Shown here: one piece after another, positions 5,945-13,720 of the stretch
Layout: every line of letters starts with the position of its first letter
How positions within the stretch are numbered: the stretch's first letter is position 1
DNA from: a virus
IMG/VR virus record: IMGVR_UViG_3300040801_001777
Location: 1-42,075 of that record
Length of the DNA: 42,075 nt
Reading direction: 5' to 3' (one strand)
Notes under the pieces: model-generated
Told to the model about the DNA's origin: nothing
Database searches by the model: none
Seen by the model: only the letters and a program-made list of their open reading frames with translations
Translations under genes and position numbers: made by a program

Positions 5945-7749
5945 CCGCGATCCGCGTCAACACCGAGGCGATCCCCGCCGAGCTGCGGCGACGCGACCAG
6001 TGGGTCGTGTGGGCGTACCAGGATCGCGGCGGCAAGCCGACCAAGGTGCCGATGGGCGTCGGCGGCGAGCTGGCGTCATCGACCGATCCCGCGACGTGGT
6101 CGTCGTTTCAGGTGGCGCTCCGAGCCGCCGAACAGATGGACGCGGCGGGCGTCGGGTTTGTTTTCACGCCCGACGACCCGTACTGCGGCATCGACCTCGA
6201 CGACTGCCTCATCGACGGCAAGCCCACGTCGCGGGCCTGGTCGCTGATCGACGAGCTTGGCACGTATTGCGAGGTGTCACCGTCGGGCAAGGGCGTCAAG
6301 CTGTTTGGCCGGGGGTCCAAGCCCGGCGCGAAGTGCCGGACCCGCAAGGTCGAGGGCATGCGCGAGATCGAGCTGTACGACCAGGGCCGGTTCTTCACCG
6401 TGACCGGCAACCGCTTGCCCGGCACCCCGGCGGGGATCGCCACGATCGACGCCGAGCTCGACGAGTTGTATCGCCGGTTGTTCGGCGATGCCTCGCCTGC
6501 TCCTCCGCCACCCGTTGCAACGCATCCGGCGATCGACGATCAAGCGGTCATCGAGCGAATCGCCCGATCGGCGGCGGGACCAAAGTTCGGCCGCCTTTGG
6601 CGAGGCGACATCGGCGAGTACGCCGACGATCGATCTCGCGCCGACGCCGCGCTGTGCGCGATGCTGGCGTTCTGGGTCGGCGGCGACGCCGATCGGGTCG
6701 ATGGTTTGTTTCGACTCAGCGGCCTCATGCGACCCAAGTGGGACGAGCGGCGGGGCCAGACGACGTACGGCCGAATGACCGTCGAGGGAGCCGTGGGTGT
6801 CTGTACGAAGCACTACACGCCCCGCTCGGTGTCGATCGCCGTTGAGCCCGCCCCGACGCCCCAGCCGACCGACGACGCGCTAAGTGAGTTTGACGCCGAG
6901 CTGGAAGAAATCGTTGCGGGTCGCCGCCGATCCATTCCGTGGCCGTGGCCGTGCGTGACGCGGCTCACGCGGTCGCTGCTGCCCGGTACGCTCACGATCG
7001 TCTGCGGGTCGCCAGGAGCGACGAAGTCGTTTCTGTTGCTTGAGGCGGCGGCGTACTGGCACGAGGTCGGCGCGACACCCGCACTGCTGGCGCTGGAAGA
7101 CGGGCGGGCGTACCACCTGCGACGGGCGCTCGCCCAACGCGAGCGGAATGGCCGCCTGACCGACATGGATTGGCTGGAGTCGCACGGGGCTGAAGCGTCG
7201 GCGATTCGCGCGCGACACGAAGGCTGGCTAGCGGCATTCGGCCGGTGTCTGTACGAGCCGCCGGAAGAGGGGATGTTCACGCACGACCAGGCGATTCGCT
7301 GGGCGGAGGAGCGAGCCCGCGACGGGCATCGCGTCGTCGCCATCGACCCGATCTCGATGCTCGACGCCGACGGCGACGTGTGGAAAGAGGACAAGCGGCT
7401 CATCGCGGCGTTGAAGAAGACCGCCGAGCGTCACCACGTCTCCATCGTGGCTGTCACGCACCCACGCAAGGGCGCTCAGGGCGTCGAGATGGACGACGTG
7501 TCGGGCGGCACCGCGGTGACGAGGTTTGCACAGACCGTGCTTTGGCTCAAGTACCTGCCGCAGGTCGAAGATCGACAGGTCGTAAGCGAGAAGATGCGAT
7601 TGCCCTTATCGGCCGAGATGAATCGTCTGCTCGCGGTGGCCAAAGCCCGAAATGGATCGGGCACAGGAAAGAAGATTGGCATGCTGTTTGACGAGTCGTC
7701 GCTGACGTTCCGCGAAGCCGGCATGGTCTTGAAACGAGGTGGCGAGTGA
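5941..7749 (+). CDS. Primase-polymerase / helicase fusion
   Basis: The 602-residue protein combines an N-terminal primase-polymerase-like domain with a C-terminal RecA-fold helicase domain. The first half has the metal-site stretch GIDLDDC (from residue 83) and PSGKGVKLFGRG, as in NrS-1-like phage primases. The second has a Walker A-like GSPGATKS (residues 356-363), a Walker B-like VVAIDPIS (about 465-472) and IVAVTHPRK. Position 6 of Walker A is threonine, where glycine is usual, so ATPase activity needs confirmation. ATG overlaps the initiator stop, consistent with coordinated synthesis of initiator and replicative helicase. Confidence 0.8.
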   Translation: MTAIRVNTEAIPAELRRRDQWVVWAYQDRGGKPTKVPMGVGGELASSTDPATWSSFQVALRAAEQMDAAGVGFVFTPDDPYCGIDLDDCLIDGKPTSRAWSLIDELGTYCEVSPSGKGVKLFGRGSKPGAKCRTRKVEGMREIELYDQGRFFTVTGNRLPGTPAGIATIDAELDELYRRLFGDASPAPPPPVATHPAIDDQAVIERIARSAAGPKFGRLWRGDIGEYADDRSRADAALCAMLAFWVGGDADRVDGLFRLSGLMRPKWDERRGQTTYGRMTVEGAVGVCTKHYTPRSVSIAVEPAPTPQPTDDALSEFDAELEEIVAGRRRSIPWPWPCVTRLTRSLLPGTLTIVCGSPGATKSFLLLEAAAYWHEVGATPALLALEDGRAYHLRRALAQRERNGRLTDMDWLESHGAEASAIRARHEGWLAAFGRCLYEPPEEGMFTHDQAIRWAEERARDGHRVVAIDPISMLDADGDVWKEDKRLIAALKKTAERHHVSIVAVTHPRKGAQGVEMDDVSGGTAVTRFAQTVLWLKYLPQVEDRQVVSEKMRLPLSAEMNRLLAVAKARNGSGTGKKIGMLFDESSLTFREAGMVLKRGGE

Positions 7750-7925
7750 CCGCCCCCGCCCCCCAACACGGCGACCGCCGCGCCCAGCGCGACGCCTACC
7801 ACGCCGAGCTCGAGTCGATGATCGAGGCGTGCGACCGGCGCGGGCTGTCGTTCCCGCAGGAGATGCGTCGGCTGATCCGCGTGTGGTTCCGCGTGCGTGA
7901 GCAGCGAGAGGGGCGGACGCGATGA
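7746..7925 (+). CDS. Small hypothetical protein, 59 residues
   Basis: A short reading frame starting at GTG 7746, overlapping the helicase stop, and ending with TGA at 7923-7925, overlapping the ATG of the RusA gene. The protein is arginine and glutamate rich and looks helical. Tight coupling on both sides supports it as a gene of the replication operon. Function unknown. Confidence 0.6.
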   Translation: MTAPAPQHGDRRAQRDAYHAELESMIEACDRRGLSFPQEMRRLIRVWFRVREQREGRTR

Positions 7926-8350
7926 CGACGACATCACCCCCGATGCTGGTGGTCGCGACGCTTGAGTTGCCCTGGCCGCCGTCGGTGAATCGCTACTGGC
8001 GATCGATGGCCCGCGGCAAGCGAATCGTCACGTACACGACCAACGAGGCCAAGGCGTACCGCCAGGCGACGGCGTTGATTTGGCGCACGTCGTCGGGCCA
8101 GCGAGCGTCGCTGCTCGGCCCAATCGGCGTCCAGCTCACGACCCACGCCCCAACCCGGCGCCGCTACGACCTCGACAACGTCTGCAAGGCCGTACTCGAC
8201 GCACTCGATGCGGCGGGCGTCTACGGCGACGACAGCCAGGTGGATGACCTGCGTGTGATCCGAGGCAAATGCGAGGGCAAACCGGGCCGGGTGGTCGCGC
8301 GGGTGTCCGCGTGCCCGGCCGAGCAGGAGGGCGACCTGTGGCCCACCTGA
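7922..8350 (+). CDS. rusA: Holliday junction resolvase, RusA family
   Basis: The 142-residue protein matches RusA: an N-terminal LPWPPSVNRYWR, a basic central strand, and the catalytic-region stretch RRYDLDNVCKAVLDAL followed by DDSQVDDLRV, which carries the conserved aspartates that bind Mg2+. It should cleave branched DNA formed during recombination and replication before packaging. Length is slightly above the E. coli enzyme (120 residues). It sits at the end of the replication block, as in many lambdoid phages. Confidence 0.88.
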   Translation: MTTTSPPMLVVATLELPWPPSVNRYWRSMARGKRIVTYTTNEAKAYRQATALIWRTSSGQRASLLGPIGVQLTTHAPTRRRYDLDNVCKAVLDALDAAGVYGDDSQVDDLRVIRGKCEGKPGRVVARVSACPAEQEGDLWPT

Positions 8351-8439
8351 ACCAACGACAGTGGCCCGGCTGGTCGGGCACGGACGACGAGGCGGACGCC
8401 CGCTGGGTGGCCGTGTGTGCCGCGGAAGAAAATGCGTGA
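8338..8439 (+). CDS. Possible 33-residue protein
   Basis: A tiny reading frame beginning at GTG 8338 inside the end of rusA and ending with the TGA whose last base is the first base of the next ATG (8439). It would encode a tryptophan-containing acidic peptide. Only the overlap pattern supports it; it could equally be a shadow. Confidence 0.3.
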   Translation: MAHLNQRQWPGWSGTDDEADARWVAVCAAEENA

Positions 8440-8723
8440 TGGATGTGAAGCGATGGCTGGAATTGCAGGCCGAGATCGACGCGCGCATGCATCTGCTGGA
8501 AGGCATGCATCAGAAGCAACGCGCTCGCTCGCCCCTGGATCAGATGATCGACGAAGCGACGGGGCACGAGGCCGCAACGACAGAAGGTCAGCTTGAATTG
8601 CTACGCGAGCTTATCCCGCTCTGGGAAGAACACGCCGAGGTGACGGGTCAAGACAACAGCGCCTTCATGGAAGGCGCGAAACAAATATTGCAGGCCGCGG
8701 AAGCGGCGGAAGGAGATGAGTGA
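8439..8723 (+). CDS. Helical hypothetical protein, 94 residues
   Basis: The protein is strongly helical and charged, with heptad-like spacing (MDVKRWLELQAEIDARMHLL), so a coiled coil is plausible. No family is recognised. The ATG at 8439 overlaps the preceding TGA by one base, and the gene ends directly before the J-domain gene. Confidence 0.65.
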   Translation: MDVKRWLELQAEIDARMHLLEGMHQKQRARSPLDQMIDEATGHEAATTEGQLELLRELIPLWEEHAEVTGQDNSAFMEGAKQILQAAEAAEGDE

Positions 8724-9449
8724 ATGAGGCGAGGCGAAACCAAGACGATCAACGGCGTGCAGGCGTACCCGCTGGCGTGGCCTGAGCACATTCCCAGACG
8801 ATCGGCGAGCGAGCGATCAAGCGGAAACTTTGGCACGGTTGAGAAAAATCAGAACGGCTGGAAGACCCGGCGTGCCATGACGATCGGGCGGGCGATCAAG
8901 CGGCTGCACGACGAGGCCAGCGCGTACACAAGAACGGGGCGTAAGTGGCGCATTGACCCGAGCCAGATCGTGATATCGAGCAACATGCCGACCCGCAATG
9001 ATGGGCTGCCCTACGCCTCCGCTAAAGCGCCTGATGACCCCGGTGTTGCGGTTTACTTTCGCCTCGACGAGGAAGACCAGTGCATCCCGATCGATACCTA
9101 TGACGCGGTCGCCGACAACATCGCGGCCGTTGCTGCGATTCTTGGGAACCTTCGCTCGTTGGAGCGCCACGGCCATCGCATCGTCAAGGCTGCATTCCAA
9201 GGATTCAAGGCGTTGCCCGGCGGCGATGGCGGCACCGCGACCGTGAGCGTTGAGGCGGCAGCTTCGATCATCGCGGCGGGTGCGGGCGCAGGCGAGTACA
9301 CCGCTGACGAGATCATCTCCAGCGCTTCCGTCGCCCGCATGGCCCACCGCAAGGCCGCATCCCGCCATCACCCCGACCGTGGCGGGGACGCAAAGCAGAT
9401 GGATCAGATCAACCGAGCGTGGGCGGAGTTGCGAAAGCATCATCTATGA
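8724..9449 (+). CDS. J-domain protein (DnaJ-like C-terminus)
   Basis: The 241-residue protein ends in a J domain: helix ARMAHRKAASR, the diagnostic HPD tripeptide (residues 216-218, within HHPDRGG), and helix QINRAWAELRK. The J domain is the part that stimulates DnaK ATPase. The N-terminal 190 residues are phage-specific and lack the G/F and zinc domains of DnaJ. Such proteins recur in phages with this replication gene order and are thought to redirect host DnaK, for example to replication or assembly complexes. It overlaps the next gene by 4 nt. Confidence 0.8.
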   Translation: MRRGETKTINGVQAYPLAWPEHIPRRSASERSSGNFGTVEKNQNGWKTRRAMTIGRAIKRLHDEASAYTRTGRKWRIDPSQIVISSNMPTRNDGLPYASAKAPDDPGVAVYFRLDEEDQCIPIDTYDAVADNIAAVAAILGNLRSLERHGHRIVKAAFQGFKALPGGDGGTATVSVEAAASIIAAGAGAGEYTADEIISSASVARMAHRKAASRHHPDRGGDAKQMDQINRAWAELRKHHL

Positions 9450-9679
9450 CCCCCGCCGACCACGAAGCCGCCGCCCTGCTGGGCATGCTGCAGCGCCGCC
9501 ACGGCCCGCTGCGTCTGGCCGAGCTGGTCGTGTCCAGCCCGGCCGCCGAGCGACTGATGCAGGACGGCCCGTCGGGCAGCCCGCACGACACGCTTAAGAG
9601 CCTGCGGATGTTGATTGAGATGAGCGAACCAGACGACAAAACAATGACGTTAAACACAACAAAACGATTGGAGCAATGA
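9446..9679 (+). CDS. Hypothetical protein, 77 residues
   Basis: A small protein with a helical N-terminus (ADHEAAALLGMLQRRHG). Near its C-terminus it carries RMLIEMSEP, encoded by a 27-bp sequence that recurs exactly at the end of the next gene. The first ATG at 9446 overlaps the stop of the J-domain gene. Function unknown. The shared C-terminal segment suggests its present end was created when the following cassette was inserted. Confidence 0.6.
   Translation: MTPADHEAAALLGMLQRRHGPLRLAELVVSSPAAERLMQDGPSGSPHDTLKSLRMLIEMSEPDDKTMTLNTTKRLEQ
9604..9630 (+). repeat. 27-bp direct repeat, left copy flanking the cassette
   Basis: Identical over 27 bases to 10242-10268, 638 bp away. Both copies are read in the same frame and encode RMLIEMSEP. 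They flank almost exactly the second hexapeptide-repeat gene. Confidence 0.9.
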
Positions 9680-10287
9680 AAATGAAAAAGATCACGCAGG
9701 ATGAGTTCGACGCCCTAACCATCGTTGATGGACGCCGCGTATGTCCGACCGCGGACTATTCAGCGATCGGCAGCTTCGGTGAGTTTTGCAGCTTCGGCGA
9801 GCGGTGCAGATTCGATGAGCAGTGCGGCTTCGGTGAGCAGTGCAGCTTCGGTGAGTGTTGCAGCTTCGGCGAGCAGTGCAGATTCGGTGAGCAGTGCAGC
9901 TTCGGCGAGGGTTGCAGCTTCGGCGAGTGGTGCAGATTCGGCAAGGATTGCAGCTTCGGCGAGGATTGCAGCTTCGGCGAGCGGTGCAGCTTCGGCAAGG
10001 GCTGCAGCCTAGAGGCCTTGGGCGTGCCGATGTTGACGCGGTGCGTGTGGTCTTGCGGTGGCCTGGGGTCTGAGGGTCGCACGACTTATGGCATCGCAAT
10101 GGCTTCGGGCGTGCATGTTCGATGCGGTTGCTGGTCTGGCGACCTGGCCGCATTCCGGGCAGAGGTGGCTAAGACACACGGCGAGAGTGGTCACGCCGAA
10201 GACTACCTGGCGCTGGTTGACATCTGGGCGCGCAAGCACCAGCGGATGTTGATTGAGATGAGCGAACCCCAGAAGGAGCAAGCGTGA
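9676..10287 (+). CDS. Cysteine-rich hexapeptide-repeat protein (CSFGE type)
   Basis: The 203-residue protein begins with MKMKKITQDEFDAL, resembling the start of the other repeat protein at 1290. It then has twelve consecutive hexapeptides of the form C-[S/R/G]-F-[G/D]-[E/K]-x (residues 33-110), and a C-terminal domain of about 90 residues containing CGCWSGDLAAFRAEV and HAEDYLALVDIW. Regular six-residue spacing suggests a left-handed beta-solenoid with stacked cysteine and phenylalanine ladders. Proteins with this layout are known from phages without an assigned role. ATG 9676 follows GGAG and overlaps the previous stop. The C-terminal RMLIEMSEP duplicates the end of its upstream neighbour. 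Confidence 0.78.
   Translation: MKMKKITQDEFDALTIVDGRRVCPTADYSAIGSFGEFCSFGERCRFDEQCGFGEQCSFGECCSFGEQCRFGEQCSFGEGCSFGEWCRFGKDCSFGEDCSFGERCSFGKGCSLEALGVPMLTRCVWSCGGLGSEGRTTYGIAMASGVHVRCGCWSGDLAAFRAEVAKTHGESGHAEDYLALVDIWARKHQRMLIEMSEPQKEQA
9772..10011 (+). repeat. 18-bp tandem repeats encoding CxFGEx hexapeptides
   Basis: About 13 units of an 18-bp motif based on TGCAGCTTCGGCGAG plus one variable codon. Units differ mostly at the last codon and at AGC/AGA. The array is capable of in-frame length change. Confidence 0.93.
10242..10268 (+). repeat. 27-bp direct repeat, right copy flanking the cassette
   Basis: Exact copy of 9604-9630, encoding RMLIEMSEP near the end of the hexapeptide-repeat gene. 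Recombination between the copies would delete the repeat gene and leave the upstream gene intact with the alternative ending PQKEQA. Confidence 0.9.
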
Positions 10288-10526
10288 TGAGTGACCAGCC
10301 AACCAAGACCAAGACACACAAACTCAATGCCCTGCTCGGCCCGAACGGCGAGATCATTGTCAGCAGCAGCGAGGCCGAGGCCGACTGGCTCTGGGACGCG
10401 ACAGAAGGCTGGGATTGCGACGAGTGCGACATCCGCAAGGCCGTTGTCACCATCACCGTGCCCGTGCTGGGCGTGCCGACGGTGCGGCTTGTCGGGGCGA
10501 TCGAAGTGGAGGCCACCCGTGACTGA
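10284..10526 (+). CDS. Hypothetical protein, about 80 residues
   Basis: A small acidic protein with two nearby cysteines in EGWDCDECDIRKAVV and a strand-rich second half (VVTITVPVLGVPTVRLVGAIEVEA). It starts at GTG 10284, overlapping the previous stop, or at ATG 10287. No family recognised. Confidence 0.6.
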   Translation: MMSDQPTKTKTHKLNALLGPNGEIIVSSSEAEADWLWDATEGWDCDECDIRKAVVTITVPVLGVPTVRLVGAIEVEATRD

Positions 10527-10605
10527 CCAGCCAACACCGAAGGCGGGGGATGTATCCGCCCGCCTCATCGAGCGAGACGGCAAGCCGGTCGGGGGTGCGG
10601 GATGA
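10519..10605 (+). CDS. Possible 28-residue protein
   Basis: A short frame from GTG 10519, which overlaps the previous gene, to TGA 10603-10605, which overlaps the ATG of the C5 methyltransferase-like gene. Its opening codes for TDQPTPK, close to SDQPTKT of the gene before it, so it may be a duplicated fragment. Support is only the overlaps. Confidence 0.35.
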   Translation: MTDQPTPKAGDVSARLIERDGKPVGGAG

Positions 10606-12161
10606 CCACCCACCTCTACTGCGAGCGGGTGATGAGTGGCTACGTCGCCTGGGTCGGGCAACCCGACGTCATCATGCTCGAAAACGTCGAAGAGTTTCAG
10701 CAGTGGGGCCTGCTCGACAAGCACGGCAAGCCCATCCGCGACGGCGCGTGTTTCAAGGCGTGGGTCAGCTCGCTGCGTGCGTTGGGGTACGACGTCGAGT
10801 GGCGCGAGCTGCGGGCCTGCGACTACGGCACGCCCACCACGAGGAAACGACTGTTCGTCGTCGCGCGGTGCGACGGCAAGCCAATCATCTGGCCGGAGAA
10901 AACACATGGGGCAGAGTGTGCGAGTAGTGGAGCGGCGGGCAGTGAAAAAAAACCGCGCCGTCACCACTTTGTCGAGATCGACAGCGAACAGCCCGATCGC
11001 AGTGGAATCCGCGGCCGACGCTCCACTACCCGCACACTTGAGCCCTACCGCACCGCCGCCGACATCATCGACTGGTCGATCCCGATGTGCTCGATCTTCG
11101 CCACGCCGGACGAGGCGAAGGCCTGGGCCAGATCTCGCGGCGTCCCGACCGCCCGCCGCCCGCTGGCCGACAACACCATGGCCCGCATCGCCCGCGGCCT
11201 GGTCCGCTACGTCATCCAGGCCCAGCGACCGTTCCTCGTGCCCTACCACCGAGAGCGTGAGGGCCAGGCCCCGCGGGTCCGCGACCTCGAGGACCCGGTG
11301 GCCACGGTCGCGACGGCCCCGATGGGCGTGGTGGATGCGAGGCTGGCAAAGGCCGACCGCAGCGAACGGGTCGCCGCGCTCATCGCCAAGCACAACGGCA
11401 GCGTCACGGGGCATCGGCCCGACCGCCCGCTAGGTTCGGTGACCGGCGTGGATTCGCACGCCGTGGCGGCGGCGTATCTGGCCAAGAACAGCAACACCTC
11501 AAGCAACGGTGCTTGCGTGAACGCCGCCGACGAGCCGCTTCGCACGGTGACTAGCTGCCACGATCAACAGCTTGTTGCAGCGTGCCTCTCTCGCGCCAGC
11601 AACAGCGATGTGACCTGGGGGGCCGGCGACCGATCGAGGGCCGCAGACGAGCCGATGCGGACGGTTACCGGGCGACACGACGAACAACTCGTCGCCGTGA
11701 ACCTCAGTCAGATGTATTCGTCGAATCGAGGCAGCAACGGCGATCCCCGCCAGCCGCACCCGACCGTCACCGCCAATGGCAACCACGCCTCGCTCGTCGC
11801 CAGCTTCCTGACCAAATATTACGGCCAGGGCGGGCAGCATCAGCGGTGCGATCGCCCGCTCGACACGGTGGTCGGCGTCGAGCGGTTTGGGTTGGTCACG
11901 GTCATGCTCAATGGCGAGCCGTGGGTGGTGGTGGACATCGCGGTGCGGATGCTCACCCCCCGCGAGCTCGCCCGCGCCCAGGGCTTCCGCGACGACTATG
12001 CCATCGACCGCACGGCAGACGGCCGCAGGCTGAGCAAACGCACGCAGGTCCGCCTCATCGGCAACTCGGTCTGCCGCCACGTCGCCCGCGCCCTGGTCGC
12101 CGCCAACGTCGTCGGCGTCTGCGACTGGGCGAGCGACCGCACGCTGGAGGCCGTGGCATGA
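10602..12161 (+). CDS. C5-cytosine DNA methyltransferase lacking motifs I-IV
   Basis: The 519-residue product has clear C5-methyltransferase elements: motif VI ENV (residues 27-29, in LENVEEFQQWG), motif VIII-like TTRKRLFVVA, and motif X GNSV (residue 487 on). A long variable region contains repeated P-x-x-TVT and LVA units. Motif I (DLFAGxGG), which binds SAM, and motif IV (PCQ), which holds the catalytic cysteine, are missing. In related phage enzymes they precede ENVEEF by more than 100 residues. Upstream sequence is taken by other small genes. The product is therefore probably inactive alone, or needs a partner. A run of eight A (10945-10952) lies in the gene. It overlaps the next methyltransferase by 4 nt. 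Confidence 0.72.
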   Translation: MTTHLYCERVMSGYVAWVGQPDVIMLENVEEFQQWGLLDKHGKPIRDGACFKAWVSSLRALGYDVEWRELRACDYGTPTTRKRLFVVARCDGKPIIWPEKTHGAECASSGAAGSEKKPRRHHFVEIDSEQPDRSGIRGRRSTTRTLEPYRTAADIIDWSIPMCSIFATPDEAKAWARSRGVPTARRPLADNTMARIARGLVRYVIQAQRPFLVPYHREREGQAPRVRDLEDPVATVATAPMGVVDARLAKADRSERVAALIAKHNGSVTGHRPDRPLGSVTGVDSHAVAAAYLAKNSNTSSNGACVNAADEPLRTVTSCHDQQLVAACLSRASNSDVTWGAGDRSRAADEPMRTVTGRHDEQLVAVNLSQMYSSNRGSNGDPRQPHPTVTANGNHASLVASFLTKYYGQGGQHQRCDRPLDTVVGVERFGLVTVMLNGEPWVVVDIAVRMLTPRELARAQGFRDDYAIDRTADGRRLSKRTQVRLIGNSVCRHVARALVAANVVGVCDWASDRTLEAVA

Positions 12162-13279
12162 GCCCGCTCGCCCACCCCACCCTCGCCGCCTGGACCCCCG
12201 CGATGGCCCGCCCCGTGGATCGCCCGCGAACGCGTGTGGCGCAGGTGGCCCCGTGGACCGGCTCGGACGGCGCGATGCACGACGCGATCTGCGCCGTGCT
12301 CGGCCCGCACGACGCGTACTTCGGCCTGTGCTGCGGCGGGCTGGGGGCGCTGCTGGCCAAGCGTAAGAGCCCGATCGAGACCGTCTGCGACCTGCACGGC
12401 GGGCTGATCCTGCTGGCGATGGTGATCGCCTCGGATCGGTGGATCGATCTGGAGGCCAAGTGTGCCCGCGTGCTGCCGTCTGAGCCGCTGTACGCGTCAT
12501 GCCGCGAGGCGCTGTCCGAGCCCCACCCGGTGCCGGCGTCGCCAAATGCGGTGACCGACGCCGACGTACGGGTGGCTTGGTGCTATGCCGTGGTGTGGTG
12601 GCTGGGGATGGGCGGTCACGCGGGCTCGGGCCAGAACGTCCGGGGCGATCGCCGCGACAAGGCGGGCAAGATGAGCGTGCGGGCGACGCCCGGCGGCGGC
12701 ACGGGCCCGAGTCGGTTCAGGGCGTTCACGGGGTCGCTGGCGTGGCTGCACGAGCGGCTGAGCAACGTGCACGTGCTGGTGCGTGACTGCTTCCAGATGT
12801 TCGACCCCCGAGGCGAGAGCCCGGCGGTGCCGGATCGGGTGGGCCAGGTGGTGTACATCGACCCGCCGTTCATCGCCGAGGGGCAGATGTACACGATGCC
12901 CTGGGACGTGCACGACCCGGCCTCGACGCCACTGTTCCAGACCCAGGACGACTTCGATCGGTTTGCCGAGCTGGCCGACCTGCGGGTGCGGAGCCGGGTG
13001 ATCGTGAGGCACTACCAGCACGAGCGACTGGAGGCGTTGTTCCCGCGGGCCGAGTGGACGCGGGTGTGGCTGCCTGGGGCCCGCCGTCAGATGGGTCACG
13101 AGGCCGGCGCCGGCGAGGACGCGCGGCCGGGACGGGTGGACGGGCTGCTGATCAAGAACATCCGCTCGTCCGAGCTGTCGCTGGTGCCGGCGGGCTACAC
13201 GGTGGAGCCGGCGAACGACGTGGACGGGTGGTCGCGTTATCTCGACGACAGCGACACGAAGGGGGCCGACCGTGGCTGA
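12158..13279 (+). CDS. N6-adenine DNA methyltransferase, D12/Dam class
   Basis: The 373-residue protein has a SAM-site-like YFGLCCGGLGALLAKR (residues 54-69) and a catalytic DPPF (residues 235-238 in YIDPPFIAEG), the alpha-type order of D12 class enzymes. It should methylate adenine N6. The glycine-rich motif is a variant of the usual FxGGG, so activity is likely but not certain. Its start overlaps the stop of the damaged C5 methyltransferase, suggesting the pair moved together. Confidence 0.72.
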   Translation: MSPLAHPTLAAWTPAMARPVDRPRTRVAQVAPWTGSDGAMHDAICAVLGPHDAYFGLCCGGLGALLAKRKSPIETVCDLHGGLILLAMVIASDRWIDLEAKCARVLPSEPLYASCREALSEPHPVPASPNAVTDADVRVAWCYAVVWWLGMGGHAGSGQNVRGDRRDKAGKMSVRATPGGGTGPSRFRAFTGSLAWLHERLSNVHVLVRDCFQMFDPRGESPAVPDRVGQVVYIDPPFIAEGQMYTMPWDVHDPASTPLFQTQDDFDRFAELADLRVRSRVIVRHYQHERLEALFPRAEWTRVWLPGARRQMGHEAGAGEDARPGRVDGLLIKNIRSSELSLVPAGYTVEPANDVDGWSRYLDDSDTKGADRG

Positions 13280-13649
13280 GGCGACCGAAAGATACGAGCC
13301 ATTTGAGTCGTCGCCGCAGAAGCGGGCGATGCCGGGGATGGAGCGTGATCTGATCGACCGCGAGGTGATGATCGACCTGGCGTCGGGGGCGTGCGCGAGC
13401 CTGACGGCGCTGGCGTTGTGGATCGAGCGAAACGGGGATATCGAACTGGCGGCCAACCTGCGTGCGTCGATGGCGGCGGTGGAAGAAGTATTCGTGACGC
13501 TGCAGCGGTCGCGGTTCAGCGCCGAGGACGCGGCCGAGGTCGGCCTGCCGGGGCTGGCGTTCGATCTGCGGCGGGCCGGGCTGAGGCGATCGAGCCTTGT
13601 GGACGACCACGAGCAATCGATCGCTCCGCGCAAGGGGGGTGCGTCGTGA
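13272..13649 (+). CDS. Helical hypothetical protein, 125 residues
   Basis: It starts at GTG 13272, overlapping the methyltransferase stop by 8 nt. The predicted product is mainly helical, with an alanine-rich centre (residues 35-75) and a basic C-terminus. No family recognised. Confidence 0.6.
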   Translation: MAEATERYEPFESSPQKRAMPGMERDLIDREVMIDLASGACASLTALALWIERNGDIELAANLRASMAAVEEVFVTLQRSRFSAEDAAEVGLPGLAFDLRRAGLRRSSLVDDHEQSIAPRKGGAS

Positions 13650-13720
13650 GCGTGCTGCAGACCGCCCTGACGCATAGGGCCCACCGACGTTATTGGCAAA
13701 CAGGAGCGAGTGATGAGTGA
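13646..13720 (+). CDS. Possible 24-residue peptide
   Basis: A short frame from GTG 13646, overlapping the preceding stop, to 13720, running past the start of the next gene. The peptide is basic and histidine/arginine rich. Evidence is only the GTGA overlap; it may be non-coding spacer. Confidence 0.25.
   Translation: MSVLQTALTHRAHRRYWQTGASDE

Noticed and set aside
10203-11414. 403-residue minus-strand ORF opposite the C5 methyltransferase region
   Set aside because: Low-complexity antisense frame with no domain; the plus strand carries recognisable motifs and start-stop overlaps.
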